Positions 13,101-28,100 of a DNA stretch of 64,000 nt are shown piece by piece. A program made the position numbers and the translations under genes. Below the pieces are notes generated by a model that did not search any database, was not told the DNA's origin, and saw only the letters and a program-made list of their open reading frames with translations. The first letter of the stretch is position 1. Every line of letters starts with the position of its first letter. The DNA comes from Prunella strophiata (Eukaryota > Chordata > Aves > Passeriformes > Prunellidae): NCBI GenBank assembly GCA_036583965.1, contig JAZBQD010000026.1, positions 1,674,001 to 1,738,000 of the forward strand. Reading direction: 5' to 3'.

Positions 13101-16100
13101 ATGGCCCAAAAAGGGATCAAAACCACAACCTTGGCTTTATTAGCACCCTGCCCTGACCAACTGGGCCAATCCCAGTGGCTCCCACAGGTAACCACCCACA
13201 GGTATCCCCACCTGTTTAAGAGCTCTGATATTGCAGATGGAAACAGGGAGGGAAAAGCCCTTTCATAGGCAGAGAACTCTCCAGGCTTGGGTATAAACTG
13301 GACAAAGCAGTGAGATAACACAAATCACAGGCATCTGCTCTAGGGACACCCCATTGGCTTAGCAAAGAGGAGAGCCCATAAAATAGAAAACCTTTTTCTC
13401 TTTTTTATTTTTAAACACGGTGAGAATGATGCCCAGGAGACCCAACACCCATGAGTGATTAACAATCACCACAGCTAAAGCCATCCTTTCCTTTTCCCAG
13501 TCTTTATCACCCAGAAACTGCCTCTTGCTGCTGTTAAGTGCACGGTGATTTTAAGATACCATCAAGATTTCAAAGAGTGATGGTAGAAAGCCAGATTTAT
13601 CTAGCTTGGCTTCCAATTCAGATTGTAGCTTATCTGGGATAGTTTATCTGCAGCCCCTGGTTGGACATGTGGCAATTCAAGAGCAGGCTGCTATTAAAAA
13701 TCACTTAGGACTGAAATACAGCTTCTGTCACATGCCCTGTAAATCCCTGCTTCCCTTCCCATTAGGTGAATCAGTAGCACCATACCTGGCCTATTTGCAG
13801 CTGGGAAAAGGTAGATTAATTTTAGGTCCCTTGTGAATCAGAAAATTTGGTAGAGATGAGTCTTGGAGTTCAGGAAAGATGGTGGAAAATGGGGTTAAAT
13901 AATTATATTTTTTCCTGAACAGGAAATATTTTTGAGACATTTTATTCTGTTTTGACTAAGATGCATCAATCATTGCACAGTTCAATATTTTCCTGCCTTT
14001 TAGGATTATTTCATATTTGCTTAGCTGCCTTCTTTTGATTTATGTTACTTCTTAAACAAACAGTGCTATTCTGAAATTCTTTCTAAAAACACTGGCAGAG
14101 ATAGTTTTAAATTCAGTGCTTCCATCTTTTCAGTCAAATTAGATCCTGATTTGTGAATAGTTTGGTATCAGGAAGCTAATTATTTTCCCCAGCAAATTTC
14201 CTCTTGGTCTGTATCTTTATCCATCCATCCTATAGCCTTTTCCACCCATTCTATACCCTTGTCCATCCCCTGCCATGTGGCACATTCCTTGTTCTTTCCT
14301 TTTCTCCACAGAACAAAAAATAATTGTGATTACATTTCCCCTGACACCTTTTTGCACTTTGTTCCCAGTACAGGAAAATCTACTTTCTCTGCTTTTTCCT
14401 ATCACAAATAACCCAATGATCTTCTTTTAATTATCCAGTGTCTTCTTTTAAGTAGAATAAAAATATTGTCACATTTGATACCTCCCAGTGTGGCTCAACT
14501 GGAGAGCAAGACTGCAGAGGGATTAAGCTGCAGGGATAAACACTAAACACATTTTCATAATGTGACTCAACAGGAGAATTTAGCATTTTTGGGAAAGTGC
14601 ACAAGACACTGGACTGAGTATAAATATTTCCTATTTGTTTTGGGGCTTGGACCAAACTACAAAGTTATGGTTCAAAGATCAGGTTTCTCAGCTCAAGGCT
14701 TGATTAGAACCAGGGCCTGCCTGACCAGAAAGTTCAGATGTGTATCTGAAACTTCCTAAATGTGGGGAGATTAGAGATCTAATGTTTTAATTCTAATTAA
14801 TCTCTCTCACATAACGTTTCCTGCAATGCCCTTACGCCAAAGCACAGCCAGAATAAACGAATGGCAGTGGAAGAAAAGCTGGCATAAAAAGACAGCACTA
14901 GAAATTAGAGGAATCAGCCAGATTTTGGGTCTTTATCTGCCTTGGGTGCTCAGCCCCTTGTCCCAGGTGCACACATGAATCCCACATCTCTGCTCCTTGC
15001 ACAGTGCCTTGAGTGCCTTTTGTAAAACACATCATCACCTCACACATGGCCTGTCACACACAGCTCCAACCAACACTTGCTCTCCTCCTGATGAAGCCCA
15101 TGGTTCCTTTTGTCTGCTAAAGACAAAATTCCCAGTTCTCAGGGCTAAAATGAAGCTCCAAACCCCACAAAAGGCAGCATGGCCACTCTGCTGTGTCCAT
15201 CCCTGCCTTGGTGTGGTTGGGAGTGAAACTGGGGTGGGTTGTGGAGCAAAGGAGCTCCAGCTCTGCACCGAGCTGATTCTCTGGGGGTTAATTCCAGCTG
15301 ACAACCCGTGGGTATTTCCATGACATTCCTTAAGCAAAGGTTGTCATCAGTCAAGGAATGCATGTTGATGTCCCCAGATAAAGGACAGGGTGGCTCCCAA
15401 GGCCCAGAAGTATCTTGGCATCTGAGCTGGTAATCCATGCAGTTTTCATGTGTCTGCACAGAAATGTGCCATTCTGGGCAATTTCTGGATGAACTGGGGA
15501 GCTCAGTGCAGGGAATTGGTCATTGGCTCCAACCCCTGTGTGACAGTGGCAGGATGTCACGGCATGTCTTGACTCCAAGGAAGCCTTTCTGGGCAGCTCA
15601 GTGCTCACACTGCTGTGCCTTTCCAGTGACTGAGCAGTTTTCCAAATCCATGTTCTCTTCCCTGCAGACTACAGGAATCCTTTTGTGGAGATGCACCCGG
15701 AACACCCCGACATCATCTACATCACAGATGATAAGAAAACTGTGGTGATCCCCTGTAGGGTCACCTCACCAGACATCAGACCCAAGCTCACCCAGGTAAG
15801 ACTTGCCTTCAGAGAAGCTCAGTTCAAGGTCTGGGCTGCCAATAAAGTGGGGAAAACCAAAAAATTAGGTGTATAAAGCTGGGTAAACGCCATAAAAAAT
15901 AGCAAAGGCCCTGAAAATCCAGAAACATGAACCTGTTCTTGCAGTGTGTTACTGTTGAACTGGGTAAAAAGATTTTTTGGGGATTAGGCTGAGTTTAGCA
16001 CTTTTTTTTTTTAATGTTGTGGCTTGGTGTTCCTCCATAAATTGGCAGAGGTAGATGACAAAGCACTATTTTCCTTCAAAATTCTTTGCATAACACCTGG

Positions 16101-19100
16101 CTCTCTCTGAAAAGCTCTCTCTTGAACCTCCTTAGAACAATTGCCCATTTTTGTCTCATTTCATCAATTCAAACCAAGTTTCAGCCTTGGGAATAGATGG
16201 CTCCAGCATCCATCCCTTTGGCAGCAGTTACACCTGAATGTCAAGGTTACAGCACGGCCTGTGCAGGCCAAGGCTGTTTGGGATAATAAAAATGGAAATG
16301 TAAGGTCTGGGCCCTGATCAGTCAATGGAGTCACTAATTTAAAGGGCTTCAGAACTGCACTCCAGAGTAGCCTGTCATGGAGTGAGGAACAGGACAGAGG
16401 TCTCCTGGCTCCAATCCTGCATTTTACGTCAGGAATTCTGTGCCCTTCCCTTCCCCTGCCAGTCTGACTGCTCAGGAAATCCTGAAGGGAATAGGAGCTC
16501 ATCCTGTGCCCCTTTTCCAGCCTGTTCTGGAGGGACTGTGAGGGATGAGGCTGTTCTGGATGTGGCAGAGAGGGGTCTGAGCACCTCTGCTCCTCGTGGC
16601 AGTTCCATGCCTTAGATGTCCCCTTCTCCTGGGAGGCAGCACATGGAATCATGAGGGGACTGGGACAGGGCTCCAGCTCCTGCTGGGACCCATGACACGT
16701 TCCCAGCAGAGGTGCAGAGGGACAGCAGGAGCCTTATTGCTTTGGAGATCTCTAATTTTAAATTTCATCAGCAGGGTTTAAAGTGGGGAAGGAGGACTCC
16801 TCTCTAGTTATCATTTTAGGCTGGATAAGTACTACCACCTTCCCTCCTTGGCTATAAAAATGAAACATCCCTGTCTAGTTTGAGCCTGCTTCACCAAATT
16901 CATGGCTGGAGCAGTGCTGCCAACCCTGGCACCATCAGGGTGGCCTTGGAATTCCCATCTCCACATTTATTATTGATGGGCAGCCCTGCTCTTCCTGCTT
17001 CCCAGCTAAATTCCCAGTCATTTCTCCAAACACAAACTGCAGCCTGGCTGCTGGAATGAAATCTCCACTGAAATCTCTCCCACAAAAAGCTGTCCCCAGA
17101 AGGTTTCCCCCTCCAAGGCTGAGCAGCTGGGGCTCAGGGCAGGGAGGCAGAGGTTGGGCACAGCTCCCAGAGGAGCTGGGAGCTGCTGGGACGTGGCACC
17201 TCGGGAAGCTCCGGGATCCAGCTGTGGATGGCACTGCTGGCTTGGCCCTGGCTGGGAATGCCACTGATGCCTTCAGTCTAGAACAGAGGCTAGACAAGAG
17301 TAAGAGAATAAAGTGGGGATTTATTAAAGGCCTTCAATAGGTTCACCCTGGGCAGTGCAAAACCTCCAAAGACACACCCAAGATGGATGGTAATGAGTTT
17401 TTCAAACAATTATAAGTTTGGTCCATTTACATATCAGGGGTTAATCCTCCAATTACAGCTTCAGGCAGTGAAGTCATAATTCCCCCAGTTTGCTCCCTCC
17501 CAATTCACTTTTGTTGATACTTTTCGGGACCTGAGGCAATAGAATGTCCTTGAATCTTGGGCCTAGAGGAATTGTTTTGTCTGACCAAAACGTGAAGACA
17601 GTTAACTAACACTCTATATAGAGTTTAGAGTTATACACTAATGCAGTAGAGGATTTGAAGAATATAGAAGCTGAAGTCCTAAGGCAGCTCCACAGCGCCG
17701 AGCTGGCGGCTCCCGCGCCGGGAGGAAACGGGGCAGGAGAGGGGCGGAGGTGAGCATGGGGGAGGAGAGGTGAGCCAGGCCATCAGACAAATTTAGAACA
17801 TCCTCTCCTTCCAAATTTAATCTCCAGGAGACAACTGGAGAGGGAGGACAACACTTCAAAGGGAGGAAAGCCACTGTGATTTCCTTCGAGCAGCATTGAC
17901 GCTTTTTTGTTTGATTGTTTAAATAGGTATTTGTGAATATTTTATGAAGATGTTTAATCTATGTGTGGTGTTGAAAAGGGCCTCCTGAGTTGGGTTATTT
18001 TTCCTTCCCCCTTCCCCCAGGCATCAGGGAGCAGAGCTGCCAAACCCTGAAGTTCAGCTTTATCACGTTTTATTATTCTTGAGGAAAATGGACTCTTTGC
18101 CACCGTAAATTAAGTTCCTTATGTTTCCATTATACTTTTAAATCATTGCACTCTCTTTAAACATGCTCAGAGAAAGGTACCTCTTGCTTATACTAAGCAG
18201 ATCCCAGCTATCTCAAAGTATCATCTTTGTTATTAACAAACTCATGCTTAAGACACACAGCTCAGGCTTTTAATTTTGCTTAATGTGATTTTAATTTGGG
18301 GCAAAAAGAGCTTTTTCAGTCATGTCAGATCTGTTTAGTCACTAATCTGGTTCAGTGTGCATTTGCCACTTCCAGCTTTGACCTTCACAAGTGCTAAAGC
18401 ATGATTACGCCTCAGGTTTCAGATCTCTTTCTGTAATTTTTCCTATTTTTCCTCATGGTTCTAAAGAGAGATGCCACAGCTTGATTATTTCAAAAGCATT
18501 TACAAGACATCCTTGTTTCCTACTGCTGTCAGAACAAATGCTGCTCCAAAAGACAGTGACTGTCTGGCTGTCCCCCCTTCCCCATGCAGCATCACCAGCT
18601 CCTCAGTCAGAATTCCTCTGGGTTTGGTCCATGCTGGAATTGTAACAATTGACCCAAACCAAGGCCAGCCTGGTCACTTCTGTGTCCAGAGCCCCAAGCT
18701 GCAAACTGTGTGGAACAGGAGGATTGTTTAAAGTGAATCCAATTTAAGCTGCCCTGCCAAACCAGAGTCCTGACTGCTGGGAGACAAACAGGAGCTGCAC
18801 ACAACAGGAACAGGAGCAAAACTTTTCCATCAGGGGTGAAATTCCTACTTTCAGTCCCTTGGTTAGCTCCAAAGCTAAAGCAGGGTCTCTCTGAAAAGAG
18901 ACCCTTGCCTCACCTTTGAGCAGCCAGGATATGAGGAAGAGGAGGGAGAAGCAATAAATTTAATTATCATGAGGTAACTGCAAGCACACTGAGGTTTGCC
19001 CAAACCTTTCATTTTTTTGGGCAGAAGTGATCTCAACACTCCCAAAGAGCATCCTCCATCCTAAAAAGCTTCCCTGTGTCCTGCTGGGAAAGCCAGAGCT

Positions 19101-22100
19101 AACTGTGCTTCCATTCCTCCACCTGCAAACCCCTGAAATGGGGCATTTCAAGGAGCTCTTTTAATTTCACATAGTTCTTTTGTACATTATAATCCAGGAT
19201 TTTAAAAATTTTTCGAAAGTAAATTACATTCCCTCTAGCAAATAGAGGATTTCCCTATGTGTTAATAATAACAATAAACTCATTATTCCCCCAACAAAAG
19301 CCAAGCTGCTCAACACTGGTATTGTCCAAGGGTAGACAGAGGAGGGTTCATTCTCATTAAATGAGTTTTTGCTCTAGTTTATTTTCCACATTTGCCTTTT
19401 CAATTCTCACTTCTTCCTCTTAAGCAGAATTGAGAGTGTTTTTTCTCAAGAACCTCAGAACATTACAAGTATTTATGAATTTAGGACCAAAAGTGTCTTA
19501 GTCCCTTTATTTCTGTGATTTACACTCCTAAGTCACCCAGGCTGCTTCCATGGAAATCCTTGGGGTGCCCTGAGAGTATCTCCCCCTTTCTGTGGGAGAG
19601 AGAATCTGAGGAGTGCCCACAGAGCTCGTAGATAACCACAGGTGACTTAGTGAACAATTCTGATTTTAGGAGAGTCTCACTTCACACATATTTTAAAGTA
19701 CAATGAGGAAAACGTGTGGTAGCTCCATGTGGCACTGGGAGAAAACACCTCCAAAAAGATCACCCCACAAAATTCATATAAGATGGGCATAATGGTTTTT
19801 AGAGAAGGGATGAGGGAAAATGGGATGAGGGAAATGGGTGAGGGATGAGGGAAATGGGTCCCACACATGAGATCTGAGAGGACTGGGGACTCCTGAACTG
19901 GGTGCCCAAGTGTTGAGTTTCAAAGACACTCCTGCCTTAGGGAAGGACTTTCTGTTTGCTCAGGCTGCTGCTCAGATCTGTGTGGACAGAGACCCCAAAG
20001 CCCTGGGGAAGCTCAAAACCCTGCCCTGCCCCTAAGGCACAGCAGCCCTGGCTCCGAGGGGAATGGGATTCTCACTCCTTGTCTGTTCCCTTGCAGTACC
20101 CTTCTTCTGCAGAGATCAACTTCAAGAAGATGCTGTGGGACCCCAAGAGAGGCTTTGTCATCCCCTCCCACTCCTTTGTGCCCTCTGGGATCCTCACGTG
20201 CTCGGCCCACGTCAACGGCAGCGTCTTCAACTCCTACTACATGGCCCAGAGACTGGGTGAGTGCCAGGGGCAGCACAGAGCTGTGTCACTGGGTGTCACA
20301 CAACTCCTGGGTGTCATTCCTTGCTCAGCCTCAGTTACATCTGATAGATCTCCCTGGGCTGCATCTGCAGCAAGTCCAAGCTGGAATGCTAAAAGTAAAC
20401 TCGTTCTTCCTTTTTTCCCCTTATTCAATAGAACTTGGATTGGAGCCACTCCTGGTTTTGAAAAATGACCAAGTGCTGAGGTGGTACAAAACAGGAGTGT
20501 TTTATTCAAACCCCACCAAGGCTTTGTTTGCTTGGATTGAGCTGTATTTACATTAAAACAACTGCTGGTTCAGGACAAAGCAAACAGCAGCTTTCTTTTT
20601 GCTTCTGGTCATTAACCACATGTGATCATCATATAAAAATCTCACTACACTGCTAATTCACATCTTTGCTTTTTATAGATTTTCTCTTGGTGATTTACTA
20701 CACCATTTCCCTCGGATTTACAGCTGAGCTTCAGCTCATAATTAAAATCTGAATTTGAAGCAACTAAACATTAAATTTTTGAGTGCTGGGCATTTATATG
20801 AAACCAATTAGAATTTATTTTTCTTTTGTTTTCCATGTATGTTCTTTATCTCCTCATATATCTTCTGTTTACTTGGACTTCATTCCCATTAGTTCATGGC
20901 ATCCTTCTATACAATCAGCACTAAGCTTTGAACAACAAGCTTGTAAATTTGTGTGGCAGCCAAATAAAAGTCCTGTAAATCTCTCTCTTTCTCCTTTTTA
21001 TTCCTTGTTGGAGTAATTTTTTATTAAAATCATGAATGCAAACCTACAAAACCTCTTAGGCCATCCCTCTGCAGCTCAAAAGGACCAGGAAATCCCTTTT
21101 TGTTGTGTGTTACTGTCAGTGCCCAGGTGTTGTTTTGGTGTGAGCAACAAAATATTATGGAAGTTCAGAGCTGATGTATTTAAGGCATTGATAAATGTGT
21201 AAGAGAAGACTTGGGGATCCCATTGGGGGGATTTGGAGATCCCATTCAAGGATTCAGGGACCCCATTGGGGGATTTGGAGATCCCATTCAAGGATTTGGG
21301 GGTCCCATTCAGGAAGGAAAGGGAGCTGGGCAGGAGAGGGCAGGAGAAACACATCTCATGTCCAACAAAAGTGTATCCTCTGGTTTTGAGGCCCTCAAAG
21401 GAGGAGTCACTTTTGGAAGCTCTTGTCTGTGGATCTGATGAGAGGGTTGGAGCCATGGCACATGGAAGAGCAGCCATTGCTGACTGTGTCCATGGGAGCA
21501 GGGATCCACTGGTGGATCCCAGACTGATGCAGGGAGTGCTGCTGGTCACAGCTTTGCCTCTTCCATTGCAGAGGGCAGAGTACAGAACCTGGCTCTGAAG
21601 GCAAGTGCCAAAAAGCTGCTGGTGGGAGAAACTCTCAAGCTGGAGTGCAAAGCAGAGACCTTCATCAACGGGCGCATCGAGTTCATCTGGACGTGTCCCC
21701 GTGGCACAGTGAGTGCATGGAATCCTGTATTCCCCCTCCTCCCAAAATCCACAGGGCTGAGAAAACCTAATTATTACTTCTGAAATTATCCAACCATTTA
21801 TAAGCCTATCATTGATTGAACTTTGTGTTTGGATGAATCTAAAACTTCTCTTCCCTACTTGAACCTGCAGATTAAAATGCAAACCTTACTAAAAAAACCC
21901 TGGCAAGAAAAGCCAGGAGTGTTTCCTTCTTTTTGGGAAGAAAAACTCCTTCATTCCTTCTGTCCTGGCTGTCTCACAGTGACAAGTCTCAAATGCAGGT
22001 TGTAAGCTGTCAATCTCCCCATCTATTTTGGTATTTATGAAGTAGGAAAAAGCAAAGGAAAACACAGCTGAACCTGTGGAAAATGTCCCCAAAGAATGAA

Positions 22101-25100
22101 ATGTAAATTCTGAGTCTTGAGCCTTCTATGGATACAATACAAAAGTGCCAAATTTGAAGTAGAAATAAGTAAAAGACTTAACATTTGAGGTACCAAACCC
22201 TCTCAGTTCTCCTAAAAGAAACAAAACAGAGGGGGATCATTTCCCAAATCAGTTCTATTCTTGGGTCTGTTTGGTGCTGAGAACTAAATTAATTGGGTTT
22301 TTTTTTTTTTCAGTTCAGCAATATACACATTGTAAAGAAGCATCTAAGCCTTTTGGGAAGGTGTAAAATGTGATTCCTAAAAACTGATTAATTTTGATAT
22401 GTTTCCTTAAGAAAAAAAAAGATTGTCTGAGTTTGTTTTGGTGAGGAAACTACAGAAAATATAACATAGAATTTATAGAGGTCCAAGCACTACAGTGTTA
22501 CTGAATGAATTTGGTTTCTTGAAACCCATATGGTGGAAAAGATTAGTTTTCCTATGAACTCTCCTTATATTTCTAACATTATAAATGTAAAACCTCTTGG
22601 TCAAATCTCTGGGATCAAAAATCCTATCGAAAGCGATAATGCTTTCTAAAATTCCCCAGGAATTTGCATTGGCACTTGACTGTCATAATATATTATGTTT
22701 CTGTCATAATATATTTCTTTTAGAAAGCAGGAGGTTTTTAATACAGAAAAAATACTGGCTGTGACCAAAATAAATTTAAAAACCCTCAAAACCAAACCCT
22801 CGGAGCACAGCTCTGACCCTGCAGCAGTTTTACCCTGAGATCCTTGGGATTTGGTCCTGGAGAAGGGCTGGGATGCATCCCCTTGTTTAGCTGCCCAGAA
22901 TCCAGTACAAAGTGCCACATTTCCACTCTGCTTCTCTCTCTTATTAGACTTGATAATGAAACTTCACACAAGAGCTCTTCCTGCTGATCTGCCTTTTATA
23001 TGATTTATTTCAGTGATGGGGAGATGAGATCAGTTTTGATACGAATCACTGCTTTCCTTTACTGACAGCCTTGGGAAGGGTGAACACAATAATCCAGTTT
23101 ACTCTGCTTTTTTTACACAATAATCCAGTTTACTCTGCTTTCTGAGCCTGTTTTCTGTGACTCCCAGCACCCCCACCCCAGGAGAACAATGGACCTGAGT
23201 GATGTCGTGTACAAAGCCGGCAGCAGCCTGATAATTGAAAATGTCACCATGGAAGATGGGGGCCTGTACATCTGCAGGACATTCAATGCCACCAAGCTGG
23301 AGGCCAATGTCACTGTCACTGTGTATGGTGAGTGCTGCAGCCAAACCAGGATGGACCAGGAACCAGGAGTGCTGAGCTTAGAGGATAATGCCAGGCTGTA
23401 AAATCTGCTGACTGAAATGGCACTAGGGAGAAAAAGTCAACCATTAATCATATAAAACCTCTAATTAGTCAATGAGAGTCAGCTCCCATGTCTTCAAACA
23501 AATCCAAGAGGTACATTTAGATGGGATGTTGGGAAGGAATCCCTCTCTGTGAGGGTGGGCAGGCCCTGGCACAGGGTGCCCAGAGCAGCTGTGGCTGCCC
23601 CTGGATCCCTGGCAGTGCCCAAGGCCAGGCTGGACACTGGGCTGGGAGCAGCCTGGGACAGTGGAAGGTGTCCCTGCCATGGTAGGGGTGGAATGGATGG
23701 ACTTCAAGGTCACTCGCAACCCAAACCATTCTGGGATTCTGTGATGTCTGAGGGAGCTGAACTGTTTGAAAAAGCTGGCACCAAGTGTGGTTGCTGAAGG
23801 CCCTGGAAAATCCATCCTGTGGGCTCCACATGGACAAGAGATGCCCCAGGCACTTCCCACACCAATCCAGGGGCAATGCAAGTGCATATCCTCTGCTTTC
23901 CATGGGAATTCCTTCATGTGGGAACAGCCCTTTGTGGCTGAGGCTGGGCTGCACAGGGGAGCTGAGGGAACTGATCCATTTGGTTCTGTGCAGGTGTGTA
24001 TTGGAAAAAATCCCATGTGGGAACAGAGCAATCACAGGTGTGAGCTCTGTGCTGTGGCAGAGCTGCCATTCCAAGTCTCCCTGCTCCTTTCTCTTCCCAG
24101 AAAAACCCTACATCACGGTCTCACACAAGAAAGGGCCTTACTACGAGATTACCTCAGGACACAAGTCCCTGAAACTGGCTGCCAAGGTGGACGCCTTTCC
24201 TCGGCCCACTGTCACCTGGTGAGTGCCCCCAGCAACAGCAGGGAATGCCTGAGCTCCTTTGGGAATCCTCTCTGGAACAGAGCACCACCATTGCTCACCA
24301 CACAGGTCAGGGATGGGAGCTGGGAGTGCTCAGAGCTGAGGCTCTGCTCTGGGCTCCTGAGCTCTGGGAGGCTGGGCCAGCCACCCCTCCTTCCCAGGTA
24401 TTATTAGCACCACTTTAATTGAAGGGATGGGACCACAGTTGGGCTAAGAATGATTTATTGCTCAGATAAACATCAGTCTCAAAGGCTGTGAGATTTCAAA
24501 GAGCAAGCAGTGGGCCATGGCTCAAAGTGGTCACAAGTTCTTTGTTACAAGACAATATAGAATTTTCTGATCCAATGGACAGTTGCCACAAAGTTTATTT
24601 TGCTTTTCTAACCTATCACCTTTACTCACATCTACTGCACTGCAGATACCTTTATCCAATGGGCTGTTATCACATGTAAACACATGTAACACATATAACT
24701 ATTATAACTTCTAAACTCTTAGCTTACTCTATACAATTATATTACCACACTATAAACCCTTCACCATCTTACCCAATACAGTTTCCTACTTACTTAAGGC
24801 ATATTCTTATTTACAACTGTAGAAACATAAGTTTATCATTTTTCTGTTTAATGTCTGAGTACTTTATTTTTACATCAATCCAAGCTTCTTCCAAGACTGC
24901 AGATCAAACCCTTCAGTGTCTCTGGAAGTTTCTGTCTTTCCATTTCCCACACCCAGGCTGTGTTCTTCTCCTAGCCATGCAAGAAAGGTCCCTGCAGGGA
25001 AAAAAAAAAGTGTGTTTCACTTTCCCTGGACACAGAATGATTTGGGAGATCCAAGGAGAAATCTCTCAGGGAAGGGTTTCCTGCTCACCCCCAGCAGTGG

Positions 25101-28100
25101 TGGTCAGTCTGCAAGGGGGCAGGGGATAAGAGGAAAAGGAGATATTTTTAACATAAGAAATTGTTTCTCTCCAGAACTTTTAAATAATGTCCTCCAATCC
25201 TGTGCCAGCAGATCCTTGCAGTGGATCCTCCTGAGCAAACCAAAGGCTCCACCAAGAGTGCAATGGATCTGCTAAACAGGAGGGGCAACAACAGCAACTC
25301 CAGGAGACATTCAAGTCTCTCTTTACCCTTTTGTCACTTGTCCTCTCTCCTGCTCTGTCTTTAACCACCCCATCCAGTGCATTTTACATCTTTAACTGCA
25401 TTAGATCCTGTGGGACAGCTGGCAGGGGTGTGCCTGTCCTGGCAGAGAGGATGGCATTTCCCTGGAGCACCTGTCCTTGGCCAGCTGAGAGCCTGGCAGG
25501 CAGCGAAAGGATGCTCAGGGCTGGCCTTGCTGCATTTCATTAGCAATGAAATAACATGAAATCCTCTAATTTTAGTAGAAACAGTGCCAGGAAGTGTTTT
25601 TAATTGCTGCTGTTATTTAGGGATGGGGATGTTTTGGGAGCTGAAGTGGGGACTGACCCCTTCTCCCTGCCAAGCTTTTGTTCCTGAGCCCAGCGTGGAG
25701 CTTTTTGGTGGCAGCCTGGGACCACCAGAGCTGCCTTCCCTTGGAGCCCCAGCTGTTGATGTTGGAGGTCTCTCAGGATGGTTGTTTTTATGACTGCAAA
25801 GGAAGTTTCCAGCATCCTCAGGCAGTGGGAGATGCCCCAGCATCCTTCCACCAGGCCCAAAGCTCTGTGTGTGGCAAAGCCTGGCCTATTTCCTAACCAT
25901 AAACCTGCATGTGGGGTGAGCAGTGAAGAGGAGCCTCTCCTGCAGATGCTGCTCTCCTGCCCTGAGGGAATATTCCAGGCTGGGAATCTTCACTGGCCTC
26001 CCTATGGACCAACCTTCCCCAGGTCACAGAGTTTAACTTGTTCAGAAGCAGTAAAGGCAATTCTGCTGAATTAATCTCTTCCTTTAAAACTGGTGACACA
26101 CATTTTGCTGTTTCATGATTTCCCACATTTGGTGTTGCCCATCCAGCTTCATTTAGATCATAGCTGAGCATGTGAGAGGCACTGTTCATTCAGATAAAAT
26201 AAAACACCTTTTTCCTGTGTGGAATGAATCCATCCCACAGCTGGAGATGTGAAGCAGTTCTGGTGTGGAAGGGTAACAGGAATAAATATCCAATCCAAGC
26301 AGTGATTCTAAACCTTCATTTCCCTTGCTGGGGTGATCCTTTATCCCCTAATGTGGGTGACAGGGTTTCTGAGGGTTGACAGGGACATGACAAGCCTTGA
26401 TGGAACTTCCCAAACAGGTACAAGGATGGCAAACTGATCAAGGACAACCACACCTGCTATGAGCCAGATCCACTGAAATACAGACTGGGAATACGAGATG
26501 TGAGACCAAAACATGCTGGGAACTACACCATGGTCCTGAGCAACCCCAAATATGGCCTCTACAAGAACCTCACCATGCAGCTGGTGGTGACAGGTAAGGA
26601 CCTGTTGTGTATAATTCCTTCTGCTGGGTTAGTTATCCTACTTTGTGTGATCCTACTGTGCCAGTCAGCAGGAATGGGTGGCACTTCCCAGGGTTTAGCG
26701 CTGCCCAGAGATCACCACCTCCCTCAGGAACCACTGAAGCCCTCATTTCAGCTGCTCTGAGGAGCTGGTGTGACCCTGGGTCATTCAAGTCCCTTCCCCT
26801 GGGACACTGCACCTCCCACAGCCACAGCACTGAGTGCTGGGCCAGTGGCTCCACACAGGGAGGTGGAAATGCCTGGAAAGGGCACAAACTTTACATTTTT
26901 ATAGGAGCTTGGGAGGATATTGAGTAGAGAGGTCCTTAGAACTGGGGGCACATTTTTCCAAGAGGGCTGGAAGTTTTATCCCTTGAGATTTAAAAGCAGC
27001 TTGGGCAAAGCACTGGAGAACATCTGCTGGGACAGGAAGGGTCCCAGTGGGGCTGACGGAAGGAACTGGAGGAGCTGCCCTGGCTTTTATGTCTGTCCAT
27101 CATCCTGCTCCAGACTCATCTTCTAAATCTGTATTTTCTGTTCTGTCACTTCTCTGCTGGCAGCATTTGAGGGACAGGTTCTTTTTCAGGGGAATTTGGA
27201 GGAAACTATGGTGTGCACTGAAGCAGGTTCACTTGCCATAGAGGGAAAATAGATATTGGAATGCCATCTATTAGCCTCCCTGGGTGGATAATGCAGGGCA
27301 GAGCCACATTGCCTCTTTGCACATCCACTGCCTCTTTTAATCCATTGAATTTGGCAACAGAGATTGAATTATGAGGCCAAGTAGGAGTTCAGCAAAAGTT
27401 AGCTCTGCATTCCCTTTGTATTTTCCACTTGGGCAGTGAGTAGTTACTGAGACAGGTTTGCTCTCTTTTCTGGGGTGAATTCTTCTCTCCTTACCCTCTT
27501 TACACCTAAAACTATTCTCAATTGTCCAATTTTTATATACTTATGTATTGCTTGATTCCAGCAGTTGTGTTTTTCTCATTTCACCTTTCAAAAAGGAATA
27601 ATGTCTAAAAAATAGAAAACTTGTCACTTAGGTACATCTGACCTATTAAAAATGTTAAATAAGAAATGATAGCTTAAAAACCTGAAATAAGACATAAATT
27701 AATGTGGGATTTAGGAGAGGAGGGAGCCAAGAACATGCTCATGGTCAGGTCCTGCAGCTCAGCTGAGCAGGAGGAACGTGTTAAGCTGCATAATTTGTCC
27801 ACTTGAGATTGTTTTTCCACACAATGGTTTTGCCTCTTCAGAGAACGGAAACGTTCAAAGGAAGAGAAAATTAGGAATGATAATAAACTATCTTGTCAAG
27901 GTAAATATTGGTGTTTGCGTGCAGAAGGGAGCGTTTCCTTGAGGAGCCAAACAGGCAGCCAAAAACAAACAGAGCCTTTTTCTGTCAGCAAGAGGCTATT
28001 TCAGGATTAAACCACACCAGCACGAGGTTCTCATGTCCATGGTGTGTCCAAGCTGGAGGCATCCCATCCCTCACACAGTGCTGCTCATCCTCAGCCTTCC

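Larger units (their letters stand above)
4922..15667 (+). other. Intron 3
   Basis: This 10.7-kb intron contains two CR1 fragments (about 12640-12812 and 13040-13170), a short CTGT microsatellite and a patch at about 11020-11670 that keeps more CpG than its surroundings. No additional exon is supported; open frames of up to about 220 codons have no family signature. Confidence 0.7.

Noticed and set aside
21076..21882. 268-codon open frame on the minus strand
   Set aside because: It overlaps exon 6 in antisense and a short G-rich repeat whose periodicity keeps it open. No domain is recognisable.
23168..23327. Alternative exon 7 start at the AG near 23181
   Set aside because: It would break the reading frame with exon 6, whereas the AG at 23166-23167 keeps it.
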